Source of the DNA: Prinia subflava
Lineage: Eukaryota; Chordata; Aves; Passeriformes; Cisticolidae
Assembly (NCBI RefSeq): GCF_021018805.1
Contig: NC_086283.1
Span: 25,029,832-25,093,831 of the forward strand
Length of the DNA stretch: 64,000 bases
Direction: 5' to 3'
The notes beneath the pieces were generated by a model that saw only the letters and a program-made list of their open reading frames with translations, was not told where the DNA came from and did no database searches. The position numbers and the translations under genes are program-made. Shown piece after piece: positions 1-59,368 of this stretch (position 1 is its first letter; each line of letters begins with the position of its first letter).

Positions 1-1758
1 TTTCAGACCTGACCTTTGCGTACTGCGGACAGAAGAAGGCACTGCTTGCTTCTGGACCTGCATTTAGTTCAAAGCCCTTCACCATTTAGTTTGTTGCAAC
101 TTTCCATTTACTGAATTAGGAAACTTTTCTCCAGAAAGAGGACATTTAGTAGGACTCAGCATCAGCATTTCCAGTATAGTGACATTTGGTTCTGCAAACC
201 TCCTTACTGCATTCCATGGAAATATTTAAGAACTTTGTGAGGTACCACACAAACTCTTTCTCTGACAGCACTTTTATGGAGTCAGAGGTTGTTTTCTAGG
301 AATACATTTTACGTTTTAATTTAGATGTAAAAACTGAACCCAAAATAGGCAAGTCAGTATTTGAGACTGGGGAATGAAGCCAGTCTGCGGCCTTTTAGTT
401 CAGTTTTCAGTCACTTTCAACTGAACTAAACCAAACCAAATCCCCATTTGAATCACTCGGGCAGTTTGGTACACCCTAACACCACTTCAAAGCGGTTCAT
501 GCTGACAGGACGAGGAAAGGGATGTTGGAGGTGATGTGGAGACTCATGGTGGCTGTGGCCGGTGGCTGAAAAAGGGTTTGGAGGAAGGGATGGGAGGCTC
601 CATGAGAAACGGGGAGAAGACTAGAAGGCAGCAGAAAAATTTATGAGAAGTGTCATCCATCTGCCTGTTCTCCCTGTTCTTCCTCCCACACTCTTTCCTC
701 CAAACTCACCAAAACACATAACCTCAGCTATTTATCAGCTTCCCTCATCTTCAGTGTGGGCCTCAAAGACTCCAACATTCCCCCTTCCCTCAAGCAGCCT
801 ATTTCCAATACCCAGATATCAGGGAAAATGGAAACACTGGGCTGGTTTTGCCACAAGAGAAGTACTGTTTATGCCCCGTTTATCGTTCTTTCTCCAAAGC
901 AGGGTTTTTTCTCCTTGAGGATGGTGGGACAAAGGCCAAGTGGAACTCTCTCCCCAGGCAGGAGGATCACTACTCTGGTCTGAAGTTTGGAGACACCAGA
1001 GTTAAAGGAAACTCCTTTTTCTTACTACCCTGCCACAGCTCTGGAGAAAACACCAGTTTCACAGTGATTTATTTTCCCTATCTGTGAAGCAAGAATACAC
1101 TCAATAATATCTGAAAAGGGCCCTGACACCAAGTACAAGTCTTATTACTTTAATTTTTTTCTTGTTTTCAACCACAAAGAACATTGTTCTGCTTTGTCGC
1201 TCTTCATCTTTTTTGCGCTAATATTTGTCACAGGGGAAAATCCACATGACTGGAAGCCTCTACTAGAAACTACAGCTAGAAGGAACCACAACATGTCATA
1301 TGAGAAGACAAGATTTTTTGCTAAGCCAGTAGGGAGAGATGAAGAGGTTTTCCCCTGTTCTGGTAATATTTTAAGCAGTAGGAGGTAGTTCACTTTAAAC
1401 TGGAATAAAAAGAAGTCAAGATTTTTAAAAATAGCAACAATTCCCACAAACAATAATCTACAGTGCTTTTTGCCCAGTGCCTTCACAAAATACCTTGACA
1501 TCAGAAACTAATACAGGTGAGTAAGAAGGACAAATAAAGAGCTGCAATTTCGTACCTAAATGTAAGCATTTCTACAGGAAGCACAAAACCTGAAACTGCA
1601 CATTTTTTTTTCGAGGCTTATAGCTGTAATTTGCAGTGGCAGAGCAGAACTTCAGAGTGAGAATGCTCACAAGAAGTAATGGGTATGGCGTTTATCATGC
1701 ACATTAATGACCTGACTCCCCCTCACTGTACCCACCCCCTTACAAATAGCCAAATTAC
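1..1758. other. Intronic sequence, nothing recognised
   Basis: Short ORFs only, on both strands, with no family similarity. It presumably leads on to the CNH-coding exons beyond the left edge. Confidence 0.6.
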
Positions 1759-1852
1759 CTTCTGTTCTGCCACGGTGCTTTGGGGTTTCAGTTCAATTCC
1801 ATCTGGTATGCTTGTCCTTGTGAAATCTGCAATTCTGCTGCTTAGCAGTTGC
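1759..1852 (-). CDS. NRK: Candidate next exon of the kinase gene
   Basis: This 94-nt segment would join the DYSSSS exon in the correct phase (AG+G = Arg). It reads QLLSSRIADFTRTSIPDG and on to STVAEQK, with donor AAG/GTAATT. The acceptor (TTTGTTACCAG) has a poor pyrimidine tract and no clear family homology was recognised. Confidence 0.3.
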
Positions 1853-4800
1853 CTGGTAACAAACTCCAATTAATGAACAGAACTACTTCAGGGAAAAAAA
1901 AACCAAACAACTATAGATAACCATGTTCAAAAGTTAACATAATTAACATTCAATAGTTATACTCAAAGGTTCTTGTACAAAAGCAAGTTGATTAGTCTGT
2001 GGATCTGCCTGAATGGGCTTGTGCCTGAGGACCATTCACACACAGCATAAAGCTCTCCCCACCTTGACAGAGAACATCCCTTCATCTCCCTGAACTTCAT
2101 CCATCATCTTTCAGACACTGCATAGCTCAGGCAAGTCCCTCAAGCTGTCCTTTGAGAAGTGCCTACTTCAAAACTTCTGTCTCCTGTCACACATTCCCCT
2201 GTGGGGTGTAATTATGAGCCACCCTGCTCTCCAGAGAGACCAGCAGCTGCTCTGCCATGTGCTGCTGTTAGGGACCTCTCTGCCAGTGCCTACTGGGACA
2301 GGCTACACTGGAATTTCATCCTGTGAAGCAGTCCCTGAAACATGGACATCCTCAGCTTAAAAGGAAACACAGAAAATGTTGCCCAGTGCACAGAGAGACA
2401 GAAGAAAGCAAGAGCTGCTGGACTGGCTGGGGCCAAGAGCCCCCCTAGCCTAGCATCCTGTCCTCAACAGTAATCAAAAGCTGATAACAAAAACAAGAGT
2501 GAGAACAAGGCAAGTGTCTGTTGCGAATTCCCAGTACATCACTGCTTCCTGCACTGCCTGAGGTATCTTTGCATTTTAAACTTTTTCACCCAAGTGGAAC
2601 TGCTTCAAACATGTCTTGGCCCCATTTCTGCACACTTCCACCTCAAATGATTTATTTATCTCGTTTATTTATTTATAGTCATATCTTTTTTACTGCAATC
2701 CATTTAAGCCTATTACATTTTTGCCTCCTTTCCAGTAATTATAAAGCCGACTGGATTCAGTCAGTGTGAATTCACAGTGCTCTACAGTGCTATGTGCCAA
2801 CTGGTAGCAGACTGCAATGTATTTTTTTTTTTTGTTTTAAAAGATGCCCCATGCAATAACAAAGAAGATTTGGTCAGAGACCTACTGATTTAAGATGGGT
2901 GTGTAGAAGTTTTTGTGTGACTTTTTGATGTTTATTTTTTGGTTTTGATTGTCTCCCCTTTCTAAGTGAGTGGGTAAATATTTGCATACTAAACTTGAAA
3001 AGAATGACAAGATGTGGATTAGGATCAATGGTGAATGCCAGGACCTGTTCTTATCAGGGAAGCAAACAGCAGCTGATCTTAAATAATGTCAATCTGCAAC
3101 TCAGGAGAGGGAGAAAGTAATTCCTAGCCAAGCACACACCTGCATCTACCTCATCCAAATTCTGGTAGGAAAGAGCAATTAAAGAGCAAAGAGAGGAAAC
3201 TGAACTATACAAAGGAGTCCCAGGATACTCAGTGTTTTAGGGGCATACTGCAGGCACTGCAGGAGGAAGCACTCTCCATAAAGTAGGAGAAATTAACATC
3301 AGTGGAATAGATATGCTAAACAAGGGGGTAAGACAATGGATCACATACACTGTCACTCTTCCCTTAAAACAAAAAACTGGTGTGAGGAAGAATTCTGGCT
3401 CATCTCACTGTAAAGAAAAACAAGGCCAGAAGCTGCTTTACTGGTGAAACACAGCTGCCCTTGGTCCAGTATCCTTAGGAATGAGCCTTCTCAGGGTGGT
3501 TAACAGGATTCATCTGAGAACACAGGAAGCCCCTTCTCTTGCATATGTCACCAGTGTAGTCCTACCGGGCACCTTCAGGAAAGGCAGAGTGTGGACATCA
3601 GGTGCAGTTCACAGCCCAGGCAAGAACAGGAAAACACAGGTTGGTTTCAGAAGCCCACTAAAACTTGGCCCAAGGTGCTTCAGCCACAGCCCCCATAGAA
3701 ACACTCCTGAATGCAACGCGCTTCAGATCCTACAGTGATGTGCTTTAGAGAGCAAAATACCCCCAAACTCTTCACTTCATCCAGAATATGCAGTTTCAAC
3801 ACTTGCTGCTCCTTTCAGTCAGATCACTATCCTTTTTGCTATTTACCTGGCAGCAATCAGGATATACTTCCTGAAGTACCTTTTAATATAAATGAGGTTC
3901 AGCCAAGGTGAAGGGACTTTGTTAATAGCAAGATTACACCTTTAATTTTACAGGGGCTCTTGCAGTGGCTGTGTACCCAGGAAGGTAAATGTGACAGGAA
4001 GCATCCTGCTAACTACACCTCTCCAGAGGATGGGTGGATCTCAAACACAGAAGAGACGCAAATAACAAATGCAGAGTTCTGAAGGCAGTGATACCACTCC
4101 TTCAAATCATTACAGTATGCAAGGATCACAGCAATCTGACACTTACACAGCAAAGTCATTGCTACAGGGCAAATCCATATTTTTATGTAGAGTCTTTCTG
4201 AGGTCTAGGAAGAATTCTACAACCTAGAGTGAATAAAACTTTTTACAGATCAGAATAAGGTGGTTTAGAAGAGGATCAGTAGGAAAACAAAGGCATTACA
4301 GTGAAAGTCAGTTTTCAGGTGCACTGAATAAGCTACAAAATTTCTTTAACATTCCTTCTCCTCATCACAGCTTTGAAAATGAACTTCAGAAATGCAAATC
4401 AGGAGCATATGCAGGCACAAAAAATCTACCTCTTCAGAGCAGCACAGGGGAAAGGACTGGTACCAGCCCAACACAATAACCTTCCAACAATGCTCCAAAT
4501 CTGGGCATCTCTGCCTGACAGCTGACAAAACTGCATGTGTAATTCTGTCAGAAGAGCAAGAGCCCCATCACAGAGAGCTGTGGCCCTGGGATGCACTTCA
4601 AAGTAAATCCTAGAACTTGAATTAAACGAAAGTCTCTTTGTAAGAAAATCAGAAGTTTCATTCATCAGTACTGAAAAATGTTTCTGTTTGCTGTTCCTAA
4701 CAGCAGGGGTGGCCAAGTGACCCCATGTCTCCCTTCTCTTGGAGTAGCAAGCTATTCTTGCTCCACTATTTCTCAGCAGAACGCACATTTTACATGACAG

Positions 4801-5436
4801 GTAGAACACCAGAAGATGTCAGTCACAAAATCAGCAAGATAAAATGGAAAGCTAGAGAGACACAGTTCAGGTGGGATCAGCTGTGGGACAAGCCACAGCA
4901 TCAGCTGGAAACCACAGCATTTGTGCAGAATGTCAGTATTAAAAATGCAACGCATTTTACAAAACTATCTCTCCTTTTTATAAATAGCCCTGGTGAAGGA
5001 ATTGATTTCAATGGCAATTATTTCTCCCAGAGTGAACAGACTATGTGAATTCAAGGGCCACGTTTGCCTTGTTTTCGCCACTGTAACCTGTGTTTGTCAT
5101 GAAGGCATACAGTCTTTACAGTTTTGTTTCCCTCTCCTTTTTTCTTTTGAAAATTCCATGTAAATGAAGATCAATGTGAAGTAATCCCTATAAAAGCACT
5201 AGCCAGTATATCCAGCTAAAACAAGACATTTCCACTTTGTCCCAGGGCAGCAAGTCATCAAAGCACATTATTATGCTGTGCACATCTGATGGAGCAAACA
5301 TTTACCCCCAGGAGTTCATTAAAAGGCAATTAAATTGCTTAATTACAACTGACACAAATGAGTGATAGTAACTTCAAAGGAGGGGGAGTGTTTATGCATG
5401 CCAGCTTTTTCTAGATATTTAGAAATATGTGACAAG

Positions 5437-5469
<33 letters not shown>

Positions 5470-5502
5470 AATAATAATAACAATCATCATCATCAGGCTG
5501 AC
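1853..5502. other. Intron, no exon recognised
   Basis: About 3.6 kb without convincing coding segments. ORFs at 3.5-5.0 kb are short and lack splice support. Ends at the ATT microsatellite. Confidence 0.55.
5437..5480 (+). repeat. (ATT)10(AAT)n microsatellite
   Basis: The run of ATT units followed by AAT units is self-complementary. It ends 22 bp from the 5' splice site of the DYSSSS exon, on the intron side. A short ATC run fills the gap. Confidence 0.97.
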
Positions 5503-50382
<44,880 letters not shown>

Positions 50383-50494
50383 CTGTTAAAATAACAGAAG
50401 ACACTAAGCAAAACATGTAGGCAAACTATGAATACATCAACAAATTAGGCCTATAATAACTAGGTTTGACTAATTGCTTTCAATCATGTTCAAG

Positions 50495-50598
50495 GCAATG
50501 TTCTAGTTGAAGGTGTCCCTCCTCCTTGTAAGGGGGTCAGACTAGGTGACCTTTAAAAGATCCCTTCCAACCAAAACTATTCCATGATTCTATGTACC
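50495..50598 (+). mobile_element. CR1 LINE extreme 3' end
   Basis: TCCTTGTAAGGGGGTCAGAC, AGATCCCTTCCAACCAAAAC and CCATGATTCTATG are the conserved CR1 3' terminus. Only about 100 bp remains. It lies 110 bp upstream of the kinase lysine exon. Confidence 0.88.
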
Positions 50599-51069
50599 AA
50601 ACAACTTTCCAACGACACAAAACTACCTGGGTGAAGTTTGGTGATGTATTAACAGAGCCACACCCTTACTGTGCTCTGAATTTAACAGAGTTACCGCTAC
50701 AGGGCTGAATTTCCCTTTAGCACAAAGGAAGCAGCAATGCTGGGAGACCTCTGTTCTCATGGCACAACATGGGGTCTCCATTTAACTTCTGTTCAACAGG
50801 TGATGCCAGCCCTCCAGGCTCCTCTTCCAGGAAATGTCAACACGGTCCCAGAATGTCTGAACAAGAGCCATATTCCTGTCCTGCCATCCATGGATGAGGC
50901 ATGCTGGGGAAGCTGGAAGGCATTGGGCAGTTGGCTCTGCCACCACCTTGAGCCCTGACATGTCCTGGCACACCTCAGGGTAATGACAAAACTCTGGCTT
51001 CCAGTACATCAATCTGGCAAGCTCTATGTGGCTGCCAAGAAACTAAAGCCTATGCATGTTTTGCCTTTC

Positions 51070-51086
51070 TTTTTTTTTTTTTTTTT
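51070..51086 (+). repeat. T-run of 17
   Basis: A T homopolymer in the intron upstream of the lysine exon. No element was recognised around it. Confidence 0.95.
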
Positions 51087-54000
51087 AAAGGCTTTTTACT
51101 TCAAAATGCTTAGTTTTTATAACCTCACCTCAGCTGAGTTCACTACATCTCAGCTACTACTCAGCTAGTATATCAGCTACTTCCCCAAAAGCATGCAAGA
51201 GCTTTGAATTTAAAAATGTTATCTTCTGTGGTGGTGGGGAGGAACTAACCCAGGACTTCGACTGTGTGGGTGCCTACACATGTACAGAGTTCATTATGAA
51301 ATGCCCACACCCCATAGTCACTTTGAAACAACAGACAGCTGGTAACTTCAGGCTAGGTAATAGGCTTGATTTTGAAAACACAGCTAGGTAAATCGAGGTA
51401 ATAGGAAATAAAGCTGTTAAAGGAGCAAACTTGCTACTGAGACTGACAAAATGTGATTCACAAGAACATGCATCACAAACACAACCGTGAATCTTGCAGC
51501 TTCTTGCTTTGGTGAGGTCAAGTTGCTCAACAGATACCACAGATAAAGTCTTTCACCATGATAACCAGCACTGATCTCACACTGGAAGATGGTATCAAAA
51601 GATTTAAATAGACAGCGGGTTTGCTATACATCCTAGCTCCTCACTTCCATCACATGTTTAGAAATGGGTTCAAAACTTTGGGACCGCAACTTTATTCCTG
51701 AAATAGTAGTGCCTGCAAAGCTGTATATCAAAATAACTGACTGACACAAATTAGGGAAGCCACTGGAAATCAGGAAATCAAATACGAAATGCTGCAGTTT
51801 GCAGACAAAATGATTTGCAAGTGCAATTTACACCTGCAATATTAAAAGCTGGATAATTTTAAAATCCAGGTTCTATCTGCATGAAAGTGCATACAAATGT
51901 TATTTCTAAGACTAAGCAATTTTGCATCAAAGAAAAATGATTCCTGATTCTTGGACAATATGTCACAGTCATGTTTTCTTTTACAAAAAACTGAAATCCT
52001 GCTGAGTTTTTTTTTTAATATTTTTAAGTGTCCTCTTTCTATGAAAGCACTCCTGGGATTGCAAAGCATTTTCTCATGAAGTGGAATGATAGGATTTACG
52101 TATCAGCACAGACCTCAGAAGGAAAACAAATTGGGCACACTCTCTCCAGGCCACACAGACCTTGGTGGGTGAGTGTGGATGAGCAGTGACCAGTGCCAGC
52201 CCAAAGGATGCTGGTGTTGGGTCAGTGTCCATCCCTGTTAACACCAGCACTGGTCAGCAAGTCTCCTCTGCACAGCCACAGCTCCTCTCTTGGAGCCCTT
52301 GTTTGCAAATGTTCCCATTTCCATTGAATGTCTTGGGAATACAGAGAGGGGGCCTTCCCCAAAGCACACCCATCTTGTCTTCACCCCAGAGTTTGGAGAC
52401 AAGCACACTGGTAGCTCCATGTCTCTGGACACCACACACCAGGTGACCAGCCCATGGAAAACAGGGGTCTCCCCTGGACTGCAGTAGGTTCTGCAAAGGA
52501 CCAAGAACTCTGATTTTCATAACTGTAGTGAAGCACAGAAACTCGCTTCTTTATTGAAAAAATAATCCCTAAGTATTATGCTAATACTGCATTTGAATAT
52601 TCATCAGAATAAGGAAGGGGGAAAGGCCTGGCATTCAGTCCTGGTTTTTGAAGCATAACTCCTGTCTTTTGTTCTTCTGTGTAACTGATATTGGTTATTT
52701 TGTTGCCACAGTTATTTCCACTGTATGCAAAACCTGTTGCTCTCATTTAGCACTGCAAAAGTCAATACTAAATCCCCCCCCCAAAAAAGGTTTGGAAAAT
52801 CAGTATTTGTTGGGAAAGAAAACAGCAAATCCTTTTGTTTTGTGGGTTGTAATTCACCTTTGCTCAAAAAATGGGTCCCTGTTAACTACAATGCACAACT
52901 CAATCCTGCTCCTGCATTAAGGCACAGACTATGACTGTACTAGCAGTTCAGAACAAAAACCACAGATTTCTCAATATTGGTCTTTTAAACTGCTTGGAGT
53001 CAATTTTCCTTAACATCTCTAACAGCAGTAAACATCCTGAACCCAGCCCTGGGCTTCTCGCTAAGAGATCGAGAGGAATGCCTTAGCAAGGAAAGGTTTC
53101 AGTGCTGGTCCCTTATTCTTTTCATTTATCAATAAATCTCAAGAGGTTAGCCAGAGTTCATGGGAACTCTCACATTGCTGCTTCTGCTGAAGCCACTAAG
53201 TTGAGTATGTGTGAATTGTTTTGAGAAAAGTGGTGTTTTGATTTTTGTTTAAAGCTTCTAGGAGAAAACTGGCTGTTTTAACTGTTTCCCAACCAAATAA
53301 CATCAAATGATTCACTTACATCCAGTGATAAGACATGCTGAAGTTCGTGCTTATTGATTTAATCCGAAATGGGAAGAAGAACGAGAGACATTGCCCTCCC
53401 AGCCCTCTATTCAGTCTGCCACTGCCCATCCTCTCCAGATCACTGGAGTTCAGCCTGCTGTGATTCAAGATCCTGCGCATCTTCCCAGAAACCGGGCAGA
53501 GGGATGGAATGGTCTGTGGGCTGGTTTCCCTAATAAAAGGTTTCATCTTTCACCCAAATGCTCAGTATAAGAACTCTGGAGAACGTAGTCAAAAACACCC
53601 AACAGCCATTTGCAGCACCCATGTTCCTACCCAGGAGTATAACACCAAACTCTATCAAGCTCATACACGAGCTTAGACACGAACAATTCTGAGGCTCAAA
53701 GACTTTCTAAAATTGAAGCTCCACCCTTCATTTTGATGAAGTATGCAAGCTGGAAAAGATTCTTCCATTATCTTTGAGTCCAGCTAAATTCCTGGTCCCC
53801 TCCAGAAAATATTTCCGCATAAAGCCTGCTGTAGTTGCCAGTTTGTCACTACAGTTACATTCAGCAAACCTGAAGCCAGCACACACATTTTTCAAATCTA
53901 CAGACTGTTCACTGCAGCCAGACTTGCGGGAGATGCTTTATGCCAAAGATCTGGTTCTGATGAGCTCCAACCCTGCATTATCTCTGCAGGAAGAGATACA

Positions 54001-57000
54001 TGGAAGAGTGCAGATTGTTCAGTGTTCTTTCTGTTGGATGTCTATTTATCTTTTCCCCTCAGATAAAGGAACCGCTCTTCTAAGCCCTCTACTAAGGGTC
54101 AAGACATGTACTTTTCTATTTACCTCAAACAAGAGTGTCAACATTAGCAGCCAGCTATTAGCTGATAAAAGGGCTTTACATGAATTAAGTATATTTACAA
54201 AATGATGCACTCAGTCACGTACGACACCTTTTCCTGTTAGGTTTCAATAAAAATTTTGGACAGTCCCTGTCTGAGGCCATGATTACAAGAAGAGACCCAA
54301 GGTCCCAATGAGATTATAAGGTTGCAAGTCATATGCAGAGAGCTTGGTTTGACAGCTTCCCTCCCAGATCCTGCACGTATCTCTTTTCCTGGGGGTGGGA
54401 AACAGCTCCCATCAGCTTCTCTCCCCACCTGGGATTCGACAGATTTGGAGCAGACAATTGCAAGTCCAGACAGCAGAAGCCAGTTGTCCAGTTAAGTGCT
54501 GCACACCGTGCCAAGGCAGCCCAAGGCAGTCCCACCACAGGCTTCCTTTTTGGCAACAGGCACTCATTAATGCTCACGTGTTTCTGGGCCTGTCTGATGG
54601 AGCTGTCCCCATGTAACCGCAGCAGGAAAAAGTGCACGAGAAAGGCAGGGACTGCCTGCTGCAGGACACCAGGGCAGCACAGAGCTGGTGAATTTGACCA
54701 CACAAGAAGTCCTTGCTCTTGTCCGTGTCCCTGTCTTCTTGTCTGCAACCAGAAGCATCACCCCACTTGTGTCTCCCTTAAAAAGCAGAGGTTTCAGAGA
54801 GGCGGTCAGGTGCCTGTGTGCAAGGACACCTCCCAAAAACCAGAAGAAAACTCTGCAGTTTGCACCTTTGTGCCCACGTGAAGGGACATTTCATACCAAA
54901 CACACTCGGCTGCCAGGCAAGACACAATCAGCTCACAGCACTAGAACAAGGGTACGGGGACTCCTGGGTGACGCATCACAACGCTGCCTGCCTGTGAATC
55001 CCGAAAGCTGGTAGATACCACAACTTTAACTCTCGGGACCTTCTCTGGATGTTCAAGATTTGCACTGTAAAGCAAGATGCGGCTGTTGGAGGTGTGGGAC
55101 TTTGGTGGTCAAGGTCTTTCTCAACCAGAAGCATTCCTTATAGGATAACAGATGCAGCCTGTGGCCACCCGCCCTTTGGGAGCGAGGTGAAGGCACAGCT
55201 GTGTTGCTGCAAGCTCTCACCGAAAGTGAACTCAAGCAAGCAGATTTCCTGTTCAAAATGCACTAATGAACTTTGAAGTTTGAGCCCATCTTGGGGAAAT
55301 CTGTGTGGCCCTGCAGTTGGCGGCAGCTTGCCAGCTCAGCCTGCTGTGCCCCCTGGGACTGGTCCCCACCCTTTCACCCCTCTCCTCTCCACCCTTTCCA
55401 TCCTGCAAATAGAAGAAAAACCTTTAAAAGATTATGCATGGAGTGAACAATGCTCTGCATAGCGATCCAGGAAACCCTATGTCCTATTCCACATGACCTT
55501 AACGAAGTCATGATCCTTCTGTTTCCCTTTCCACCCGCACAGGACTTTTCTACTCAGATCCAGTTCTTTAGAAGCAAAGAGCAATGTTTGCTAACCCCTG
55601 TGCCCCAGAGCCAGTGGGAACACGAGCTCTGCCTGTTCACACTGCAGGCAAGCAGGAGCAGCCTCCCATGCAGCTGCATCGTGCTCCCCAGTGGGCCAGC
55701 ACGGCAGGGAGGAGAACCCCAAAAATATAAAACCTGCAGATATGCTGCTCCTTATACTGCAGCTTAGACACAGCCACTGTTCTACAGCGAAAGGCGGCTC
55801 ATAGAAGCATCCCGTTTGTCCCTCAGGGTCTTCACGATGTAAACAAGTGGTCAGGGCTTGCACACCTGGGGCTGTGTCACCTGAGAAGACAGTTTTTAGG
55901 TGAGCTCTGTCAGCAACAGCAGTCCGTATGTCTCAATTCTGCAACTGCAGCCATGTGAGACAACGCACTGTAGTCATGGTTGGATCCCTTCAGCTAAAAA
56001 ATACAGCAGTAATGCAAAACTGGAAAGGACAGGAATATATTCCAAGGATGAAGTAATTAAGAGCTTATAGCTTGTTTCTGTTAGTTAATGGCCCAAGGCA
56101 AAGTTCAGAGTAAGTCATGCACTAGCACTGGATTTCAGGAACAATCTATTTCATCGTAGGCTGTGACATCTAATCCATGTCAACTCTGATAGTTTAAAAA
56201 CCCCCAAAAACCCAAACCCACAAACGCACAAAACTCCCCAAACCACCACTGTCTTGGACTGATGGGCACCAGTTTCACAAAGCTGTTTTTTTTTTTCTCA
56301 ACCCCCAAGAGCTCGAGACACCAGACAGGTGGGAACACAGTTATCATTTTGATTACCACTTCATCCTTTTAATCACACAACTCAGGCTGAAGAGCTTCCT
56401 CTGATTGACATTATAAAGTTTTGGTGGTACTTTTGTCACATCAGCTCTGGATGCCTGTTGTATTTCAGGGCTGTAAATCAAAGAATTGTATTCCCTTAGA
56501 GCATTTCTTTTCTCCTTTGTCATACTGGGAGACGCTGAGATTTTGGAAGCTGTTCCAGGTGACCTCTAGGGTAGCCCTCAGCTCCATTTCCCAGCTGGAG
56601 CACACCTTTCTTTCCTTGTGATTGCCTTCAAACCAGCAGTGCAGGATGCACGGACTGCCATAAAACCACAAACCTGCTGCAGTGCCTCAGTGCTGCCGGT
56701 GTGGATGAAACACATTTGCCCTTTCACCCCAACATGTGCCACACAATTTCCACACAGACCCAGGTCACACCCAATACCACTTGGGCAGCATAGCCAATAT
56801 TGCATTTCCTCTTCCCTATGCTCCTTTAACACCCTCTAGATAGTTTTGCTGCCATTAACTGTGCTAAAGAGAGGAAGAGCACACAGCAGACTCAGCACCA
56901 GCTCCTGAGACCAACATGAGGCAACAGGAAGGTCTTTTGCTGCTCTCAGACAATACAACATTAGAAACCACCAGTCACTATCCCTCATGTTGGAACAGGA

Positions 57001-59256
57001 CTCCCTGGCAGACTCCAACTTAACACTGCCTTCAGAGCCAACCATAAATGTTTCCTGCCAGGGAAAGCAAAGCACATCACCTAAACATGACAAAATATCA
57101 CCCTTGTCAGTGGGGAATAACAGAAACAGTAACATAATCAAGACCTGCTTTTCAAGGTTTATGTCATATTGGTCTGTTTTTCTCCTATATGCTATGATTA
57201 GTTGTGTTCTAAGAAGTCAGCTAAAATGTATCACTTTGGGTATAGACCATACCAACAAGTCAAATGTTATTTCACATATCCCAGAACTTGGGTTGCAAAA
57301 TATCAGCACTAAACCCTAAAATGTCTGCATGAAGATATATAAAGAATGAGAGTTGATTAATAAAGGCTGCTACATTAATGAAGAAATATTAGGGATATAT
57401 ATGATTTATAAAGGGATTTAAAATTCTTTTAAAACCCCTCAAATGTTACACTGCATTCCAAATTTTTTAAAAAGTATAATTTTGTAAAGTTTATCACATT
57501 TATGTAGTAAAAATGGATTGAATATTCAGTGAAAAATTCTTTTCCTTGCAAACACCACCACCCTATTTATGTGCAGAACGTGTCATTTTATCCCTCCTAT
57601 TGCTTTTCTCTCCCCCTTCATATCAGGAGTGGGAATGTATTTGCACTCACTCAAACTGAAAATATTAGTTTTATGGATTTTTCCAAATGAGATTTTAGAT
57701 GTTTCAGGGGTAAGATGTAAAAAAAGAAAATCAGGAATTTCAGGGCCCCTGCTTGTGTCACATGTTCAAAGAAACAAACAAAATTATCACTGTAAATCAT
57801 AATACCACTAAAGATAACTAAGTTGGCAGTGGTATAGGAGAACTTCCTATATACTAAAATAGCAACACATTAGCCCAGAGAAGAGATTAGAAAACATAGC
57901 CTCCACCAGTCATCTAAAATTCTACCCACGTCCATGTTGTCTAGAAGGGAGGGATGGGTAAGGGTCATTTTAACAATACCAGATCAAATCATCTTGATTT
58001 CTGGAGGAAAATGATAGTTTTGCACCCCCACTGTAAACGTCTGTACCACAACCCCCATGAACTGTAAGTCCCAAGAGGCAGCAGAAGCAGTTTTTCTGTC
58101 CAGGTTTTTTTTTTTAATCCTTTCAGTTCCTATTTCCTCCCATTGTATGAGTGGAAACACAGATTGTTTGCTTTGCCTCATGTTTGTCTGTATCTGACTG
58201 CAGACCAGTGGGAAAAGAAAATGAAACAAAGGAACAAATTCAAGCTCTTTCACAAACACATATTTGAATATCTACGTTTTTTGCAATATCAGTATGTTCA
58301 CTTGATCAGATTACCATCCTCATCCAAAACATGAACCACTCAAGGCTACTGCACACTTGAATGAGAATGGACTGGGGACTGGTCTTTTGGGGTGCTGAAA
58401 CCTGCTCCCAAATGGGTCACTCTCACTGTGATCTGCAAGATCAAGAAAAGCACCAAGCTCTTTTAAAAACTCTAGCCATAACACAAAGAGATTTGTCCTC
58501 CACTTATTTAAGTGGGTGGTGTCTGCAGAAGAATATCCCATGTAATCTTCTGCAGCTCAATGCTCATTTGAAGGGAAGTACTCATTCCTGTGGCTTCTCC
58601 TTGCTCAGCTAACATGTAGGCATGATGCTTTAGATCCCCAACTGCTACTTAAAGTTTCTGAGCAATGTGAACAATGTGCAAAACAGGGAGCAGGAAAGGG
58701 CAGAAACACTTCTTCTGGGGCAGATAAAACCAGGGTGGCCTGTGATGGGTGTCAGTAGGAAGCTGAGAGCTGCAGCACACAGAGCACCTTCGAGGAACAA
58801 CCTTCACCTTGGAGGAACAACCACCAAATTTGAGGTCAGCCTGGCTGGGGGTCACAGGGTTACTAGAGGCAGAGCTGCTCCTGGTGAAGGACCAGACTCC
58901 CACTGACTGATTTGGTCTGATTTCCATCTGGTGATACTTCAGTAGCATCTGAGGGCATGGCAAACACTGAAGCTCCAGCTCCCCTCTGCTCAAAAGTCAT
59001 ACAGGTGCTTGAGTTTAGAGGGAACTGCAAGGCCCCTGAGTGGGAACTGCTGCCAGCAAGGAAAGAAAAGCAACATTTTGGGGCCATATGTAGCTCAAGT
59101 AACTCAGACAGCAGCACAGTGAATAGGAGGACAGGTCCGAGAAGCAGGTTGAGCAGTAATCCCATTTTCCTCACACTCCATTTATTGGGACGTAAAAATC
59201 TGATTTTGTTGAGCCTAAATATCACTATTTGCACAAGCAGCAGCTTCAACAGCTTC

Positions 59257-59368
59257 ATGTACAGTGAGCTCTTGAGAGGAAGAAATAAATAAATAAATAC
59301 CCCTGCAGAATAATTTCAAGAAAATGGCTAAACGCATTACAGCGGAAGAACTGCAGAGCCTTAAGCAA
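59257..59368 (+). repeat. 112-bp dispersed duplicate, copy 1
   Basis: This aligns without gaps to 61385-61496 with seven differences. It contains (AAAT)4, CCCCTGCAGAATAATTTC and AAAATGGCTAAACGCATTAC. An ATG at 59324 opens 69 residues beginning MAKRITAEELQSLKQQ. The family is not recognised. Confidence 0.9.
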
